Source of the DNA: Roseomonas indoligenes
Lineage (GTDB): Bacteria; Pseudomonadota; Alphaproteobacteria; Acetobacterales; Acetobacteraceae
Length of the DNA stretch: 64,000 nt
Direction: 5' to 3'
Assembly: GCF_017813365.1 (NCBI RefSeq)
Contig: NZ_JAGIZA010000009.1
Coordinates: forward strand, 153,807 to 217,806
Shown: positions 8,453 through 16,601 of the stretch, piece by piece
Layout: each line of letters starts with the position of its first letter
Numbering within the stretch: position 1 is the stretch's first letter
Translations under genes and position numbers: made by a program
Notes under the pieces: model-generated
The model's input: only the letters and a program-made list of their open reading frames with translations
What the model was told of the DNA's origin: nothing
The model's database searches: none

Positions 8453-9067
8453 CTAACGGGCGGGCATGGCACCCGGCGTGCCGGGCGCGCCGTTGGGCAT
8501 CTGCATGGCGTTATAGCCCGAGGGCACGGTCAGGCGGGCGGGGTCCACCGGGCCATAGGTGACCTGGGTGGCCTCCATCACGACGTTGGTGCCGTCCGGG
8601 GCGGTGGCGGCGGTGCGCAGCAGCACGCCGTCATCGGTGATGCAGGAGGTACCCTTGGCCGTGCCGGCGGTCATTTCCCATTCCGTGCAGGCCGTGCCGG
8701 CGATGGTGGCGTTGCCCTTCACGCGGAAAGTGGCGCCGGCCGGCATCTCCTGCGTCATGGCGGCAACAGCCTCCTGCGGCATGGCCATGGTCATGCGCTG
8801 CGCGTCCATCACCATGACGGCGGAGTTCGCCCGGCGGTCGATCAGCATCCAGCCCACGCCGCCGGGCGGATCGACCCGCTGCTTGCCGGTGCTGGGGGAG
8901 AAGGCCATGCGGACCTCCTGCGGGGCCGTGCCGGTCACGCCGACCATGCGGTAGGTGACCGTCACGTCCCGGGTGGGGCGAAGCTGGGCGGGCTGGGCGA
9001 GGGCCGGGACGGCAACGAGGGCGAGGGCTGCCGTGGCGGCCCCCACACGAGCCAGGATGCGGATCAC
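8453..9067 (-). CDS. Exported DUF4412-like protein
   Basis: A 204-residue protein starting at GTG 9067 with CGGAG upstream and a signal peptide (ARVGAATAALALVAVPALAQ). The mature part reads as a lipoprotein-carrier-like half barrel: RDVTVTYRMVG, VRMAFSPSTGKQRVD, WMLIDRRANSAVMVM, GTACTEWEM, then a disulfide candidate with TSCITDDG. This strand and motif order fits DUF4412, a LolA/LolB-like fold that may bind lipid in the periplasm. Divergent from the SIMPL protein at 9292; the 220 bases between hold both promoters. Confidence 0.6.
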   Translation of the reverse strand: MIRILARVGAATAALALVAVPALAQPAQLRPTRDVTVTYRMVGVTGTAPQEVRMAFSPSTGKQRVDPPGGVGWMLIDRRANSAVMVMDAQRMTMAMPQEAVAAMTQEMPAGATFRVKGNATIAGTACTEWEMTAGTAKGTSCITDDGVLLRTAATAPDGTNVVMEATQVTYGPVDPARLTVPSGYNAMQMPNGAPGTPGAMPAR

Positions 9068-9291
9068 AGGAATCTCCGTGTGCGGGGGGGCGGAATGTGG
9101 TCCAGCGTTCCGCGAGCGCACAGGCACCGGGCGCGCACGATCCGGAGAGGCAGCGGCCGCCGGGAAGTGCGCGTTCCGCCCGGCGAACCCCGCCCCGCGC
9201 ACGACCGCGTGGGATCGGCGCCACCGGGTGCCTCCCCGGCTTGGCGGAACCGGCACCGCCGGGGCATGGAGGCCGGAGGGCAGGGGAGAGA

Positions 9292-10080
9292 ATGCCGATG
9301 AGCGCACCGTTTATCCGGGGCTGGGCCATGCTCGCCCTTCTCGCGGCTCCGCCTGCCCTGGCCCAGGCGCCGGGCCCGCAGGACCGGCCCGCCCAGGTGC
9401 CGGCGACCCAGATGTCCGCCAACCCGGCCGAAGTGCCGGGCCTCGTCGCGGTTGGCGCCGAGGCCCGGCGGCGCCTGCCCGCCACCGTGTCGGACGCCGT
9501 GGTGACGATCGAGGTGCACGGGCGCGACCTGCGCGGCACGGCCGCCGCCCTTGCCGGAAAGTCCGGCACCCTCCTCGCCTTCCTGCGCGCGCAGGGGGCG
9601 GAGCGGTTGCGGACGGAATCCACGGGCTTCGAGCCGGAGTTGCAGGAGGTCCGCAACCAGCCCGACCGCATCAAGGGCTATGCCGGCCGCGCCACGGTCT
9701 CCTTCCGCACCGTGCCGGATCGGCTGCCCGCGCTGCTCTCGGGCAGCCTGGAGAACGGCGCCACCGGCCTGCTGCAATCCGGCTCCCTGCCCCGGGAGGA
9801 GGAAGTGGAGGCCGCGCGCCAGGAGCTGGCGGCGGAGGCGACGCGTACCGCGCTGGCCCGCGCGCGCGCCGTGGCCGCCGCCGCGGAGGCGCGGGTGGCG
9901 GGGGTGCAGCGGATCGAGATGGACCCTCCCGGCGCCGTCCTGCCCTACGGTGCGGAGGCGGCTGCGCCGATGATGCGGGCCCAGGTCCCCGTGCCCCCCA
10001 TGGCCTCGGCCGCCGGAGAGGCGGAGGTGGTGGTCCGGGTGACCGCCGTGCTCCGCCTCGCGCCCGGCGCGGCGCAGTGA
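9292..10080 (+). CDS. SIMPL-domain (DUF541) periplasmic protein
   Basis: About 262 residues with a signal peptide (GWAMLALLAAPPALAQ) followed by a SIMPL domain: a region of duplicated alternating strands and helices with VSDAVVTIEVHGRDL, TESTGFEPELQE and VSFRTVPDRLPALL. Family members include the oxidative-stress protein YggE and BP26 of Brucella, which forms ring-shaped oligomers; their biochemical role is uncertain. ATG 9298 is an equally good start, using GGGGAGAG at 9282-9289. The stop overlaps the GTG of the next gene. Confidence 0.7.
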   Translation: MPMSAPFIRGWAMLALLAAPPALAQAPGPQDRPAQVPATQMSANPAEVPGLVAVGAEARRRLPATVSDAVVTIEVHGRDLRGTAAALAGKSGTLLAFLRAQGAERLRTESTGFEPELQEVRNQPDRIKGYAGRATVSFRTVPDRLPALLSGSLENGATGLLQSGSLPREEEVEAARQELAAEATRTALARARAVAAAAEARVAGVQRIEMDPPGAVLPYGAEAAAPMMRAQVPVPPMASAAGEAEVVVRVTAVLRLAPGAAQ

Positions 10081-10691
10081 GCGAGGGGGTGGAAGCGGCC
10101 GCCGGGCCGCCCCGCTACGCCCTCCAGGTGCCGGCGCTGGGGCTTGCGGACTACGGGCGGATGCAGGTTGTGCTGATGCGCGCCGCCTCGGTGCGGCCGG
10201 GCTGGCGCAGGCGCCTCCTCGGGCTGGCCGGGGGATGCCTCGTCGGCGGGACCGCCGGCTACCTCGCCGCCTCCAGGGAGGTGAGCGCGGAAATGTGGCT
10301 CGTGAGCGGGCGGGATGGCTGGGCCTGGAGCCTGGACGGCTTCGGCCTCGTCCTGGCCGTCCTCGGCGTGGTGCTGGCGACGGTGCTGGCGCTCGGGGTG
10401 ATCCTGTCGTCCCGGCAGCGCCGGGGGATCCACGCCCTGCACGCCGCGGCGGGCGACCTTCTCGGCGCGCACGAGCTGCTGCTCGGCGAGGACGGCCTGC
10501 TCTGGCGCAATCCCAGCCGCACCCTCCTCGTGCCCTGGTCGCGCGTGACGGGCGCGGTGCGGCAGGGGGGCATGCTCCTTATCATCGCGGACCGGATCAG
10601 CGCCTTCTGGCTGCCCGAGGCGCTGATCGCCGCCCATCCCGACCGCGCCGGGCTGGAGTCCCTGCTCCGCCGGCACGGGGCGCTGCCCTGA
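10077..10691 (+). CDS. YcxB-like membrane protein
   Basis: A 204-residue protein starting at GTG 10077, which overlaps the stop of the SIMPL gene (GTGA), so the two are co-translated. Two membrane segments (RLLGLAGGCLVGGTAGYLA and LVLAVLGVVLATVLALGVIL) separate an N-terminal tail from a soluble C-terminal domain. That domain, ELLLGEDGLLWRNPSRTLLVPWSRVTGAV followed by ADRISAFWLPEALI, is the YcxB-like beta module seen in many small membrane proteins. No biochemical activity is known for the family. Confidence 0.65.
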   Translation: MSEGVEAAAGPPRYALQVPALGLADYGRMQVVLMRAASVRPGWRRRLLGLAGGCLVGGTAGYLAASREVSAEMWLVSGRDGWAWSLDGFGLVLAVLGVVLATVLALGVILSSRQRRGIHALHAAAGDLLGAHELLLGEDGLLWRNPSRTLLVPWSRVTGAVRQGGMLLIIADRISAFWLPEALIAAHPDRAGLESLLRRHGALP

Positions 10692-10721
10692 TCCGCGGCC
10701 CCTAGCCGACAACCGCACCCG

Positions 10722-11039
10722 TCACTCGCCGCCGCCATCTCCTCCTCCGTCGCCGTCACCGTCGTCGCCATCGTTTCCGCAGACGTCATGTCCAGGGGCA
10801 TCGTCGGCCGAAGAGCCGTCCGCGCCCGCGCCGGTGCTCTCCTGCTGCCGGGCGCGGGCGGGACAGAACAGGAAGGACAGCACGAAGCCGATCAGGGCTG
10901 CGATGCCCAGCCGGGTCAGCACGGCGCCGGGCGCGTCGAAGCCCGAGACCGCGAGGGAGGCACCGCCGAGCAGGACCACGCTGCCCCCGATCCATCGGGT
11001 CCGGCAGCGCGGGGTCCGGTCCTCCGGCAGAGGCGGCAT
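10722..11039 (-). CDS. Small membrane protein with Asp/Gly-rich acidic tail
   Basis: About 105 residues from ATG 11039 (GAGGA upstream); ATG 11132 gives 136 residues. Two hydrophobic segments ([17 protein letters not shown] and [16 protein letters not shown]) form a hairpin in the membrane. The remaining 40 residues carry one cysteine and end in a low-complexity run of alternating Asp and Gly, a highly acidic tail that might bind cations. No family recognised. It converges with the YcxB-like gene and diverges from the acyltransferase at 11151. Confidence 0.45.
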   Translation of the reverse strand: MPPLPEDRTPRCRTRWIGGSVVLLGGASLAVSGFDAPGAVLTRLGIAALIGFVLSFLFCPARARQQESTGAGADGSSADDAPGHDVCGNDGDDGDGDGGGDGGGE

Positions 11040-11150
11040 GGCGGGATCCTCTGGCGGCCGCGACGGGACGGGCGGCGACAAACTGTCTCGAATCCTTCGC
11101 CGCCCCGTCATCATGGCGTCGGCACGGCTCATCTAGCCATCCGCCCCCTG

Positions 11151-11819
11151 ATGCACAGTTCCGATCCCCCCAGGCCCCTCGCGGCCCATCCCGACACCCT
11201 CGGCAAGTCCCTCGGCCAGGACCCCGCGATCCACCCGACCGCCGAGGTGCGGGACAGCCACTTCGGCCGCTGGTGCGAGGTGGGGGCCCGCACCCGCGTG
11301 GCCGAGAGCCGCTTCGGCGACTACGCCTACGTCGTCAACGACAGCGACATCATGGGCGCGGAGATCGGCCCGTTCTGCTCCATCGCCGCGAATGTCCGCA
11401 TCAACCCCGGCAACCATCCGATGGACCGGGTGGCGCTGAGCCACTTCACCTACCGCTCCTCCGCCTACGGGCTCGGCGACGACGACGCCGCCCTCTTCGC
11501 CTGGCGCCGGAGCACGCCGGTCACGCTCGGCCCCGATGTCTGGGTCGGCCACGGCGCGATCATCCTGCCGGGCGTGACGATCGGGGCAGGCGCCGCCATC
11601 GGCGCCGGCGCCGTCGTCACGAAGGACGTGCCGGACTTCGCGGTCGTCGTCGGCGTGCCCGGCCGGGTGCTGCGCTATCGCTTTCCCCAAGAGATCATCG
11701 CGGCCCTGCACCGCATCGCTTGGTGGAACTGGCCGCACGAACGGCTAGGCGAGGCCATGCAGGATTTCCGGACGCTCGGCGCGGCCGCCTTCTGCGCGAA
11801 GCACGATCCGGGCGGGTGA
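11151..11819 (+). CDS. Hexapeptide-repeat acyltransferase of the phosphonate-metabolism type
   Basis: A 222-residue left-handed beta-helix transferase. The order of motifs, [78 protein letters not shown] and [20 protein letters not shown], matches the transferase family usually found among phn genes (TIGR03308 type). It probably transfers an acyl group from a CoA donor to an amine or hydroxyl; the NPGNHP histidine is a plausible catalytic residue. No other phosphonate gene is seen within this window, so the pathway assignment is by family only. Confidence 0.75.
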   Translation: MHSSDPPRPLAAHPDTLGKSLGQDPAIHPTAEVRDSHFGRWCEVGARTRVAESRFGDYAYVVNDSDIMGAEIGPFCSIAANVRINPGNHPMDRVALSHFTYRSSAYGLGDDDAALFAWRRSTPVTLGPDVWVGHGAIILPGVTIGAGAAIGAGAVVTKDVPDFAVVVGVPGRVLRYRFPQEIIAALHRIAWWNWPHERLGEAMQDFRTLGAAAFCAKHDPGG

Positions 11820-11827
11820 TCCTTCCG

Positions 11828-12117
11828 GCCCCAGGGGGCGCCGCCCCCTGGCCCCCCCCCCGGGCAAACGCGAAGCGTTTGTCCCGAGCCAAGAGCCTGG
11901 TTGGACCTAAGGTCCAACCCTGGACCTGCATCGGGCTGCCGCGGAACTGACCTGATCTGTCAGCACTCTACGATCGGGCTCGATCCTGCCCTTGCAGTCG
12001 CCTCGGCTCCACGAGCCGAGGCGCACCGTCAGCCGGGGTGTCCCAAAGCCTAGAAGAAGATGATGGTGAGGGGTCCGGGGAGAGGAAGAATTCCTTCTTC
12101 CTCTCCCCGGGACAGAC
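11828..12117 (+). repeat. Intergenic structured repeat, copy 1 (complete, subfamily I)
   Basis: Fills the gap between the acyltransferase and the flavin monooxygenase. Modules in order: GC palindrome 11829-11851; hairpin CAAACGC-GAA-GCGTTTG 11865-11881; hairpin GTTGGACC-TAA-GGTCCAAC 11900-11918; a linker including TGCATCGGGCTGCCGCGG; hairpin GCCTCGGCTC-CAC-GAGCCGAGGC near 12000-12022; and a 16-bp perfect hairpin 12075-12090 / 12095-12110 with loop TTCC. It has no coding signal and no T-run after the last hairpin. This is the reference copy because it has every module. Confidence 0.9.
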
Positions 12118-12239
12118 CGCCACCGAAAAGCCCGACCACCCACCATCACCCGCCCTGATGAGCACCATTGACGCCCTCGCCTCGACGTCCGCCCCGCGCC
12201 CTCCCACCTTTGCCCGCGACCGCCACTGAGGGACTTCGC

Positions 12240-13271
12240 GTGACCACCCCCATTGAATTCGCCCTGGACACTTTCGGGGACGTCACTTCCGGCCCGGACG
12301 GTGCGCCGCTTCCGCACGCCCAGGTCATCCGCAACCTTGTCGAGGAGGCCGTGCTGGCCGATGGCCTCGGCATCGACTTCTTCGGCATTGGCGAGCATCA
12401 CCGCGCCGACTTCGCGGTTTCCGCACCGGAGGTCCTGCTCGGCGCCATCGCCGCACGCACGGAGCGCATCCGGCTCGGCACCGCCGTGACCGTGCTGTCC
12501 TCCGACGACCCGATCCGCGTGTTCCAGCGCTTCTCCACGCTGGATGCCCTTTCCAATGGACGGGCGGAGGTGGTGCTGGGGCGCGGATCCTTCACCGAAT
12601 CCTTCCCGCTCTTCGGCTTCGACATGAACGAGTACGAGACTCTGTTCGAGGAGAAGCTGGACCTCTTCGCGGAGCTGCTGAAGGGCGGGCCCGCCAAGTG
12701 GAAGGGCAGCATCCGCCCGGCGCTGGACGTGCCCGGCGTTTTCCCGCCGATCGAGAACGGCACGCTGAAGACCTGGGTCGGCGTTGGCGGCAGCCCGCAA
12801 TCCGTGGTGCGCGCGGCGCATTACGGCCTGCCCCTGATGCTCGCCATCATCGGCGGCGATCCCGCGCGCTTCCGCCCCTATGTGGACCTGTACCATCAGG
12901 CGCTGGAGAAGTTCGGCAAGGCGGCGCAGCCCATCGGCGTCCACTCCCACGGCTATGTCGCCGACTCGGAGGAGGCGGCGAAGGAGGAGCTGTGGCCGCA
13001 CTGGAAGGCCGGCCGGGACCGCATCGGCGCCGACCGCGGCTGGCCGCCGGCGCAGCGCGCGGATTTCGAGCGCGAGATCGAGGGCGGCTCCCTCTATCTC
13101 GGCACGCCCGAGACCGTGGCGCGGCGCATCGCGAACACGGTGAAGGCTCTCGGCCTTGCCCGCTTCGAGATGAAGTACAGCGCCGGCACCCTGCCGCATG
13201 AGCGGATGATGCGCAGCATCGAGCTCTACGGCACGAAGGTCGTGCCGATGGTGAAGGACATGCTCGCCTGA
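12240..13271 (+). CDS. LLM-class flavin-dependent oxidoreductase
   Basis: A 343-residue luciferase-like TIM-barrel monooxygenase. Start GTG 12240 precedes TTPIEFALDTFGDV; upstream in-frame sequence is low-complexity and extends into the repeat. Family marks: FFGIGEHHRADFAVSAPEVLLGAIA, TERIRLGTAVTVLSSDDPIRVFQRFSTLDALSNGRAE, GRGSFTESFPLFGFDMNEYE, and the C-terminal GGSLYLGTPETVARRIA. Such enzymes use FMNH2 or F420 and oxygen; this one is of the bacterial alkanal-like subgroup. No flavin reductase is next to it. Substrate unknown. Confidence 0.85.
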   Translation: MTTPIEFALDTFGDVTSGPDGAPLPHAQVIRNLVEEAVLADGLGIDFFGIGEHHRADFAVSAPEVLLGAIAARTERIRLGTAVTVLSSDDPIRVFQRFSTLDALSNGRAEVVLGRGSFTESFPLFGFDMNEYETLFEEKLDLFAELLKGGPAKWKGSIRPALDVPGVFPPIENGTLKTWVGVGGSPQSVVRAAHYGLPLMLAIIGGDPARFRPYVDLYHQALEKFGKAAQPIGVHSHGYVADSEEAAKEELWPHWKAGRDRIGADRGWPPAQRADFEREIEGGSLYLGTPETVARRIANTVKALGLARFEMKYSAGTLPHERMMRSIELYGTKVVPMVKDMLA

Positions 13272-13315
13272 ACCGGGCGTGAACCAGGGGGCGGGAAGGA
13301 CGTTGCCTTCCCGCC

Positions 13316-14854
13316 ATGGCCGATGATCCCCTCGCCCCCTATCGCGCCAAGCGGGATTTCGGGGCCACCCCGGAACCCCGGGGCGGCGCCCCGAAGCGCC
13401 GCCGCGCGAAGTCCCTCTCCTTCACCGTCCAGAAGCACGACGCCACCCGCCTGCACTACGACTTCCGCCTGGAACTGAACGGTGTCCTGAAGTCCTGGGC
13501 CGTCACCCGCGGCCCCAGCCTGGACCCCGCCGAGAAGCGCCTAGCGGTGGAGGTGGAGGACCACCCCGTGGAGTATGGCGGGTTCGAGGGCACGATCGGC
13601 GCCGGCTACGGTGCCGGCACGGTGATGCTCTGGGACCGCGGAACCTGGGAGCCGGACTCGGAGGACCCCACCGCCGACCTCGAAGCCGGCCGCCTGCGCT
13701 TCACCCTGCACGGGGAAAGGCTGCGCGGTGCCTGGCACCTCGTCCGCATGCGCCCGCGCGGGCGGGAGAAGAAGCACAACTGGCTCCTCATCAAGGACGA
13801 GGACGGCGAGGCCCGCCCCGGCGATGCCGACGCGCTGCTGGAAGCCCATGACCGTTCCGTCAGCACGGACCGCGACATGGGCGCCATCGCCGGCAAGCCC
13901 CGCGAACCCGCGAACCCCGCGGCGAAGAAGCGCGCGAAAGCCGCCCCGGAATCTGCCAGAGAACCCGCCATCGAACCCGCCAGGCCACGCCGCGCCGCCA
14001 CGCCGGCCATCAAGGTGGCCGGCGTCGCCATCACCCATCCCGACAAGCTCCTCTGGCCCGAGGACGGCATCACAAAGCACGACCTCGCCGCCTACATGGA
14101 GGCGGTGGCCCCCCGCCTCCTCCCCTGGATCGCCGGCCGCCCCCTCTCCCTTCTTCGCGCGCCCGACGGCCTTTCCGGCGACCGCTTCTTCCAGCGCCAT
14201 GCCGGCCGCGGCACCTCCGCGCTCATCACCCACGTCACCCCGCGCGGCGAGACGTCTCCGCTGCTTCAGGTGGACACGCCCGAGGCCCTGGTCGCCCTGG
14301 CCCAGTCCGGAGTGCTGGAAATCCATCCCTGGCCCGCCCTCAGCAAGGCAGTCACGAAGCCCGACCGCCTGATCCTCGACCTCGACCCCGCCGAGGACCT
14401 GCCCTTCGCCGCGGTGGTGGAGGCCGCCCAGACCCTGCGCCGCCGCATGGAGGAGGCGAACCTCGTTCCCTACTGCAAGACCACCGGCGGCAAGGGCCTG
14501 CACCTCGTCGCGCCCGTGCAGGGCGCCACCTGGAAGTCCCTGCACGCCCGGGCCGCCGCCCTCTGCGACACCCTGGCGCAGGATAGCCCGGACCATTTCA
14601 CGACGGAGAGCGCCAAGTCCGCCCGTGAGGGCCGCATCTTCCTCGACTACCAGCGCAACGCCCGCGGCGCCTCCGCCGTCGCCGCCTGGTCCCCTCGCGC
14701 GCGGCCCGGCGCGACCGTTTCCATGCCGCTGGACTGGTCCGAGGTGACGCCGGATCTGGAGCCGAAGGCCTTTACCCTCCGCACCGCGCCGGAGCGGCTG
14801 AAGCGGCCGGATCCCTGGGCGGATTTCGGAGAGCAGGCGCGGGCGCTGAAGTAG
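13316..14854 (+). CDS. ligD: LigD-like protein: 3'-phosphoesterase plus primase-polymerase, no ligase domain
   Basis: A 512-residue two-domain end-joining protein. Residues 1-185 are the 3'-phosphoesterase domain: HDATRLHYDFRLE places H41, H47, D49 and R51, with H83 and Y87 later, matching the metal and phosphate ligands known from Pseudomonas LigD (H42, H48, D50, R52, H84, Y88). A Pro/Ala/Lys-rich linker runs to about residue 225. The rest is the LigD polymerase domain, with catalytic D355 and D357 in LDLDPAED and GGKGLHLVAPV. Full LigD proteins also carry an ATP-dependent ligase domain between or beside these; no KxDG motif is present. No Ku gene is in the window. Confidence 0.88.
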   Translation: MADDPLAPYRAKRDFGATPEPRGGAPKRRRAKSLSFTVQKHDATRLHYDFRLELNGVLKSWAVTRGPSLDPAEKRLAVEVEDHPVEYGGFEGTIGAGYGAGTVMLWDRGTWEPDSEDPTADLEAGRLRFTLHGERLRGAWHLVRMRPRGREKKHNWLLIKDEDGEARPGDADALLEAHDRSVSTDRDMGAIAGKPREPANPAAKKRAKAAPESAREPAIEPARPRRAATPAIKVAGVAITHPDKLLWPEDGITKHDLAAYMEAVAPRLLPWIAGRPLSLLRAPDGLSGDRFFQRHAGRGTSALITHVTPRGETSPLLQVDTPEALVALAQSGVLEIHPWPALSKAVTKPDRLILDLDPAEDLPFAAVVEAAQTLRRRMEEANLVPYCKTTGGKGLHLVAPVQGATWKSLHARAAALCDTLAQDSPDHFTTESAKSAREGRIFLDYQRNARGASAVAAWSPRARPGATVSMPLDWSEVTPDLEPKAFTLRTAPERLKRPDPWADFGEQARALK

Positions 14855-14856
14855 CG

Positions 14857-15104
14857 CGCAAGGGGCTCCGCCCCCTGCACCCCCAGCAGGAACCTGAGGT
14901 TCCTGCACTCCCCATGAATGGGAACTGACCTGAACTGGCGGGCTACGCCAGGGGATCCGGTGCTGCGCTTGCAATCGCCTCGGGTCGTGGACCCGAGACG
15001 CGCCGTCAGCCGGATAGTTCCAAAGCCCGGAAAAGGATGACGGGGCTGAAGGCACTGCCTTCTACGGGTCCGGGGAGAGGGAGGATTCCCTCTCACTCTC
15101 CCCA
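14857..15104 (+). repeat. Intergenic structured repeat, copy 2 (divergent)
   Basis: Lies between two convergent gene ends. GC palindrome near 14862-14880; hairpin GCAGGAACC-TGA-GGTTCCTGC at 14886-14906; hairpin GCCTCGGGTC-GTG-GACCCGAGAC at 14977-14999 with one mismatch; terminal GGGGAGAG hairpin at about 15070-15104, imperfect. Between the last two modules is an insertion holding its own palindrome GAAGGCA-C-TGCCTTC (15044-15058). The GCGTTTG hairpin is missing. This is the most diverged of the long copies. Confidence 0.8.
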
Positions 15105-15112
15105 GAATAGCG

Positions 15113-16123
15113 TCACCGGAACGGCACCGCGTACATCAGCCCGCCGCCGTTCCACAGCCCGTTCAGTCCGCGCGGAAGCTTCAGCGAGCTGCCGCCGCCG
15201 ACATTCCTCTCGAACACCTCCCCGTAGTTCCCGACGGCCTTGATCGCTTTCAGCATCCAGTCGTTGGGCAGTCCCAGGCGGGAGCCGAACTCGCCGCTCG
15301 TTCCGAGAAGGCGCTGCGCCACGGGGTTCTGCCCGCGCGCCATCTCATCGGCGTTGGCGGCGGTGATCCCGGCCTCCTCCGCCTCAACCAGCCCATAATG
15401 GACCCAGGCCACGATGTTGCTCCAGGCGTCGTCGCCGTTCCGGGTGAACGGACCCAGCGGCTCCTTCGAGATGGTCTCGGGCAGCACCATGTAGTCCGCC
15501 GCGCTCGGGGCCACGGTGGCGATCGCGCCGGCGAGTGCGGAGGCGTCCTGCGTCATCGCGTCGCAACGGCCGGAGAAGAAGGCCTGCTGCATCGTGTCCA
15601 CCCGCTCGAACACCACGGGCTGGAAGCGGATGTTCCGCGCGCGGGCGATGTCGCCGAGCGTCACCTCATGCGTCGTGCCCTGGGCCACGCAGACCGTCGC
15701 GCCGTCCAGTCCCTTCACGTCGCGCACATTGGCGTCGCGCCGCACGGCGAAGCCCTGGCCGTCGTAGAAGTTCACCGGCCCCGCGTTCAGCCCGATGGAG
15801 GCGTCGCGCAGGAAGGTCTGGGTGGAGTTCCGCAGCAGCACGTCGATCTCGCCGGATTGCAGCGCGGTGAAGCGGTTCTGCGCGGTCAGGCCGACGAAGC
15901 GCACCCTCGTCGCATCGCCCAGCACGGCGGCCGCGATGGCGCGGCAGTAATCCGCGTCCAGCCCGCGCACCTCTCCGCGCGAATCCGGCACGGAGAAGCC
16001 CGCGAAGCCCGTGGAGACGCCGCAGGCCAGCGTGCCCCGCTGCTTCACCGTGTCCAGCGTGGCCGCCTGGACCGCGCCCGAAATCCCCAATGCCGCGCAG
16101 GCGGCCAGCAGAAGTCTCTTCAT
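15113..16123 (-). CDS. Amino-acid ABC transporter binding protein, AapJ-like
   Basis: A 336-residue periplasmic binding protein for general L-amino acid uptake. Signal peptide KRLLLAACAALGISGAVQA, then TLDTVKQRGTLACGVSTGFAGFSVPDSRGEVRGLDADYCRAIAAA, the AapJ family signature, with TRVRFVGLTAQNRFTALQSGEIDVLLRNSTQT. AAGGGGA upstream of ATG 16123 supports the start. AapJ normally leads an aapJQMP operon, but no permease or ATPase gene follows here, so it must use components encoded elsewhere or be a stand-alone sensor. It ends in an intergenic repeat. Confidence 0.85.
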   Translation of the reverse strand: MKRLLLAACAALGISGAVQAATLDTVKQRGTLACGVSTGFAGFSVPDSRGEVRGLDADYCRAIAAAVLGDATRVRFVGLTAQNRFTALQSGEIDVLLRNSTQTFLRDASIGLNAGPVNFYDGQGFAVRRDANVRDVKGLDGATVCVAQGTTHEVTLGDIARARNIRFQPVVFERVDTMQQAFFSGRCDAMTQDASALAGAIATVAPSAADYMVLPETISKEPLGPFTRNGDDAWSNIVAWVHYGLVEAEEAGITAANADEMARGQNPVAQRLLGTSGEFGSRLGLPNDWMLKAIKAVGNYGEVFERNVGGGSSLKLPRGLNGLWNGGGLMYAVPFR

Positions 16124-16134
16124 GGTCGTCCCCT

Positions 16135-16521
16135 TCAGGAAAAAGCCAGAATGATGGCCGCGATGGCCAGCACGATTAGGGCAAGGAAGGTCAGCACCAT
16201 CCCCGCCACGCGGGGCCGCATGCGGTGCCTCTCCCCGCCGATGGAGACGGCGTGGCACAGCCGCCCGAGCACCAGCGCAATCCCCGCGCCGTGCAGCAGC
16301 GGCACCGGGGCCCCGGCCAGCTCGTCCGCCAGCATCAGCACCAGCACCACCGGAACGTACTCCGCGAAGTTGCCGTGCACCCGTGCCGCGCGCTGCAGCG
16401 CCGCGTCCTCCCCCGTGCCGAGCGAAACGCCCGCCTGCCCCCGCGCCCGGATCACCCGCCAGGACAGCCAGAAGAAGGCCAGCCCCAGCAGACCCGCGTA
16501 AAGAAGGGTCACCCGCGGCAT
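16135..16521 (-). CDS. MAPEG-family membrane protein
   Basis: A 128-residue four-helix membrane protein. The central GTGEDAALQRAARVHGNFAEYVPVVLVLMLADELAG segment is the family core: R and N/E residues at the glutathione- or ligand-facing end of helix 2. MAPEG proteins include microsomal glutathione transferases and eicosanoid enzymes; bacterial members are mostly uncharacterised. It lies 11 bases upstream of aapJ on the same strand and could be cotranscribed. Confidence 0.8.
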   Translation of the reverse strand: MPRVTLLYAGLLGLAFFWLSWRVIRARGQAGVSLGTGEDAALQRAARVHGNFAEYVPVVLVLMLADELAGAPVPLLHGAGIALVLGRLCHAVSIGGERHRMRPRVAGMVLTFLALIVLAIAAIILAFS

Positions 16522-16601
16522 GGACCGCCCCCCGCGTCTTGCCCCGCCCGGAGGGCCTGATTAGCGTGCGCCGGCATCGACGGAAGGGAAATCCCGGCAT
16601 C

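Noticed and set aside
12075..12110. Terminal repeat hairpin as a standard intrinsic terminator
   Set aside because: It is followed by GGACAGACC on one strand and ACCCCTCACC on the other, with no T-run either way. Termination may still occur, but not by the canonical signal.
11828..12117. Repeat family as an IS or MITE
   Set aside because: No consistent terminal inverted repeats shared by both ends and no target duplications are visible at the copies I compared; ends differ between copies.
11907..13199. Minus-strand frame running through repeat copy 1 and the flavin monooxygenase
   Set aside because: It is open only because of GC bias; the same RKKEFFLSP-like peptide appears wherever the terminal hairpin is read through, so it is translated repeat, not protein.
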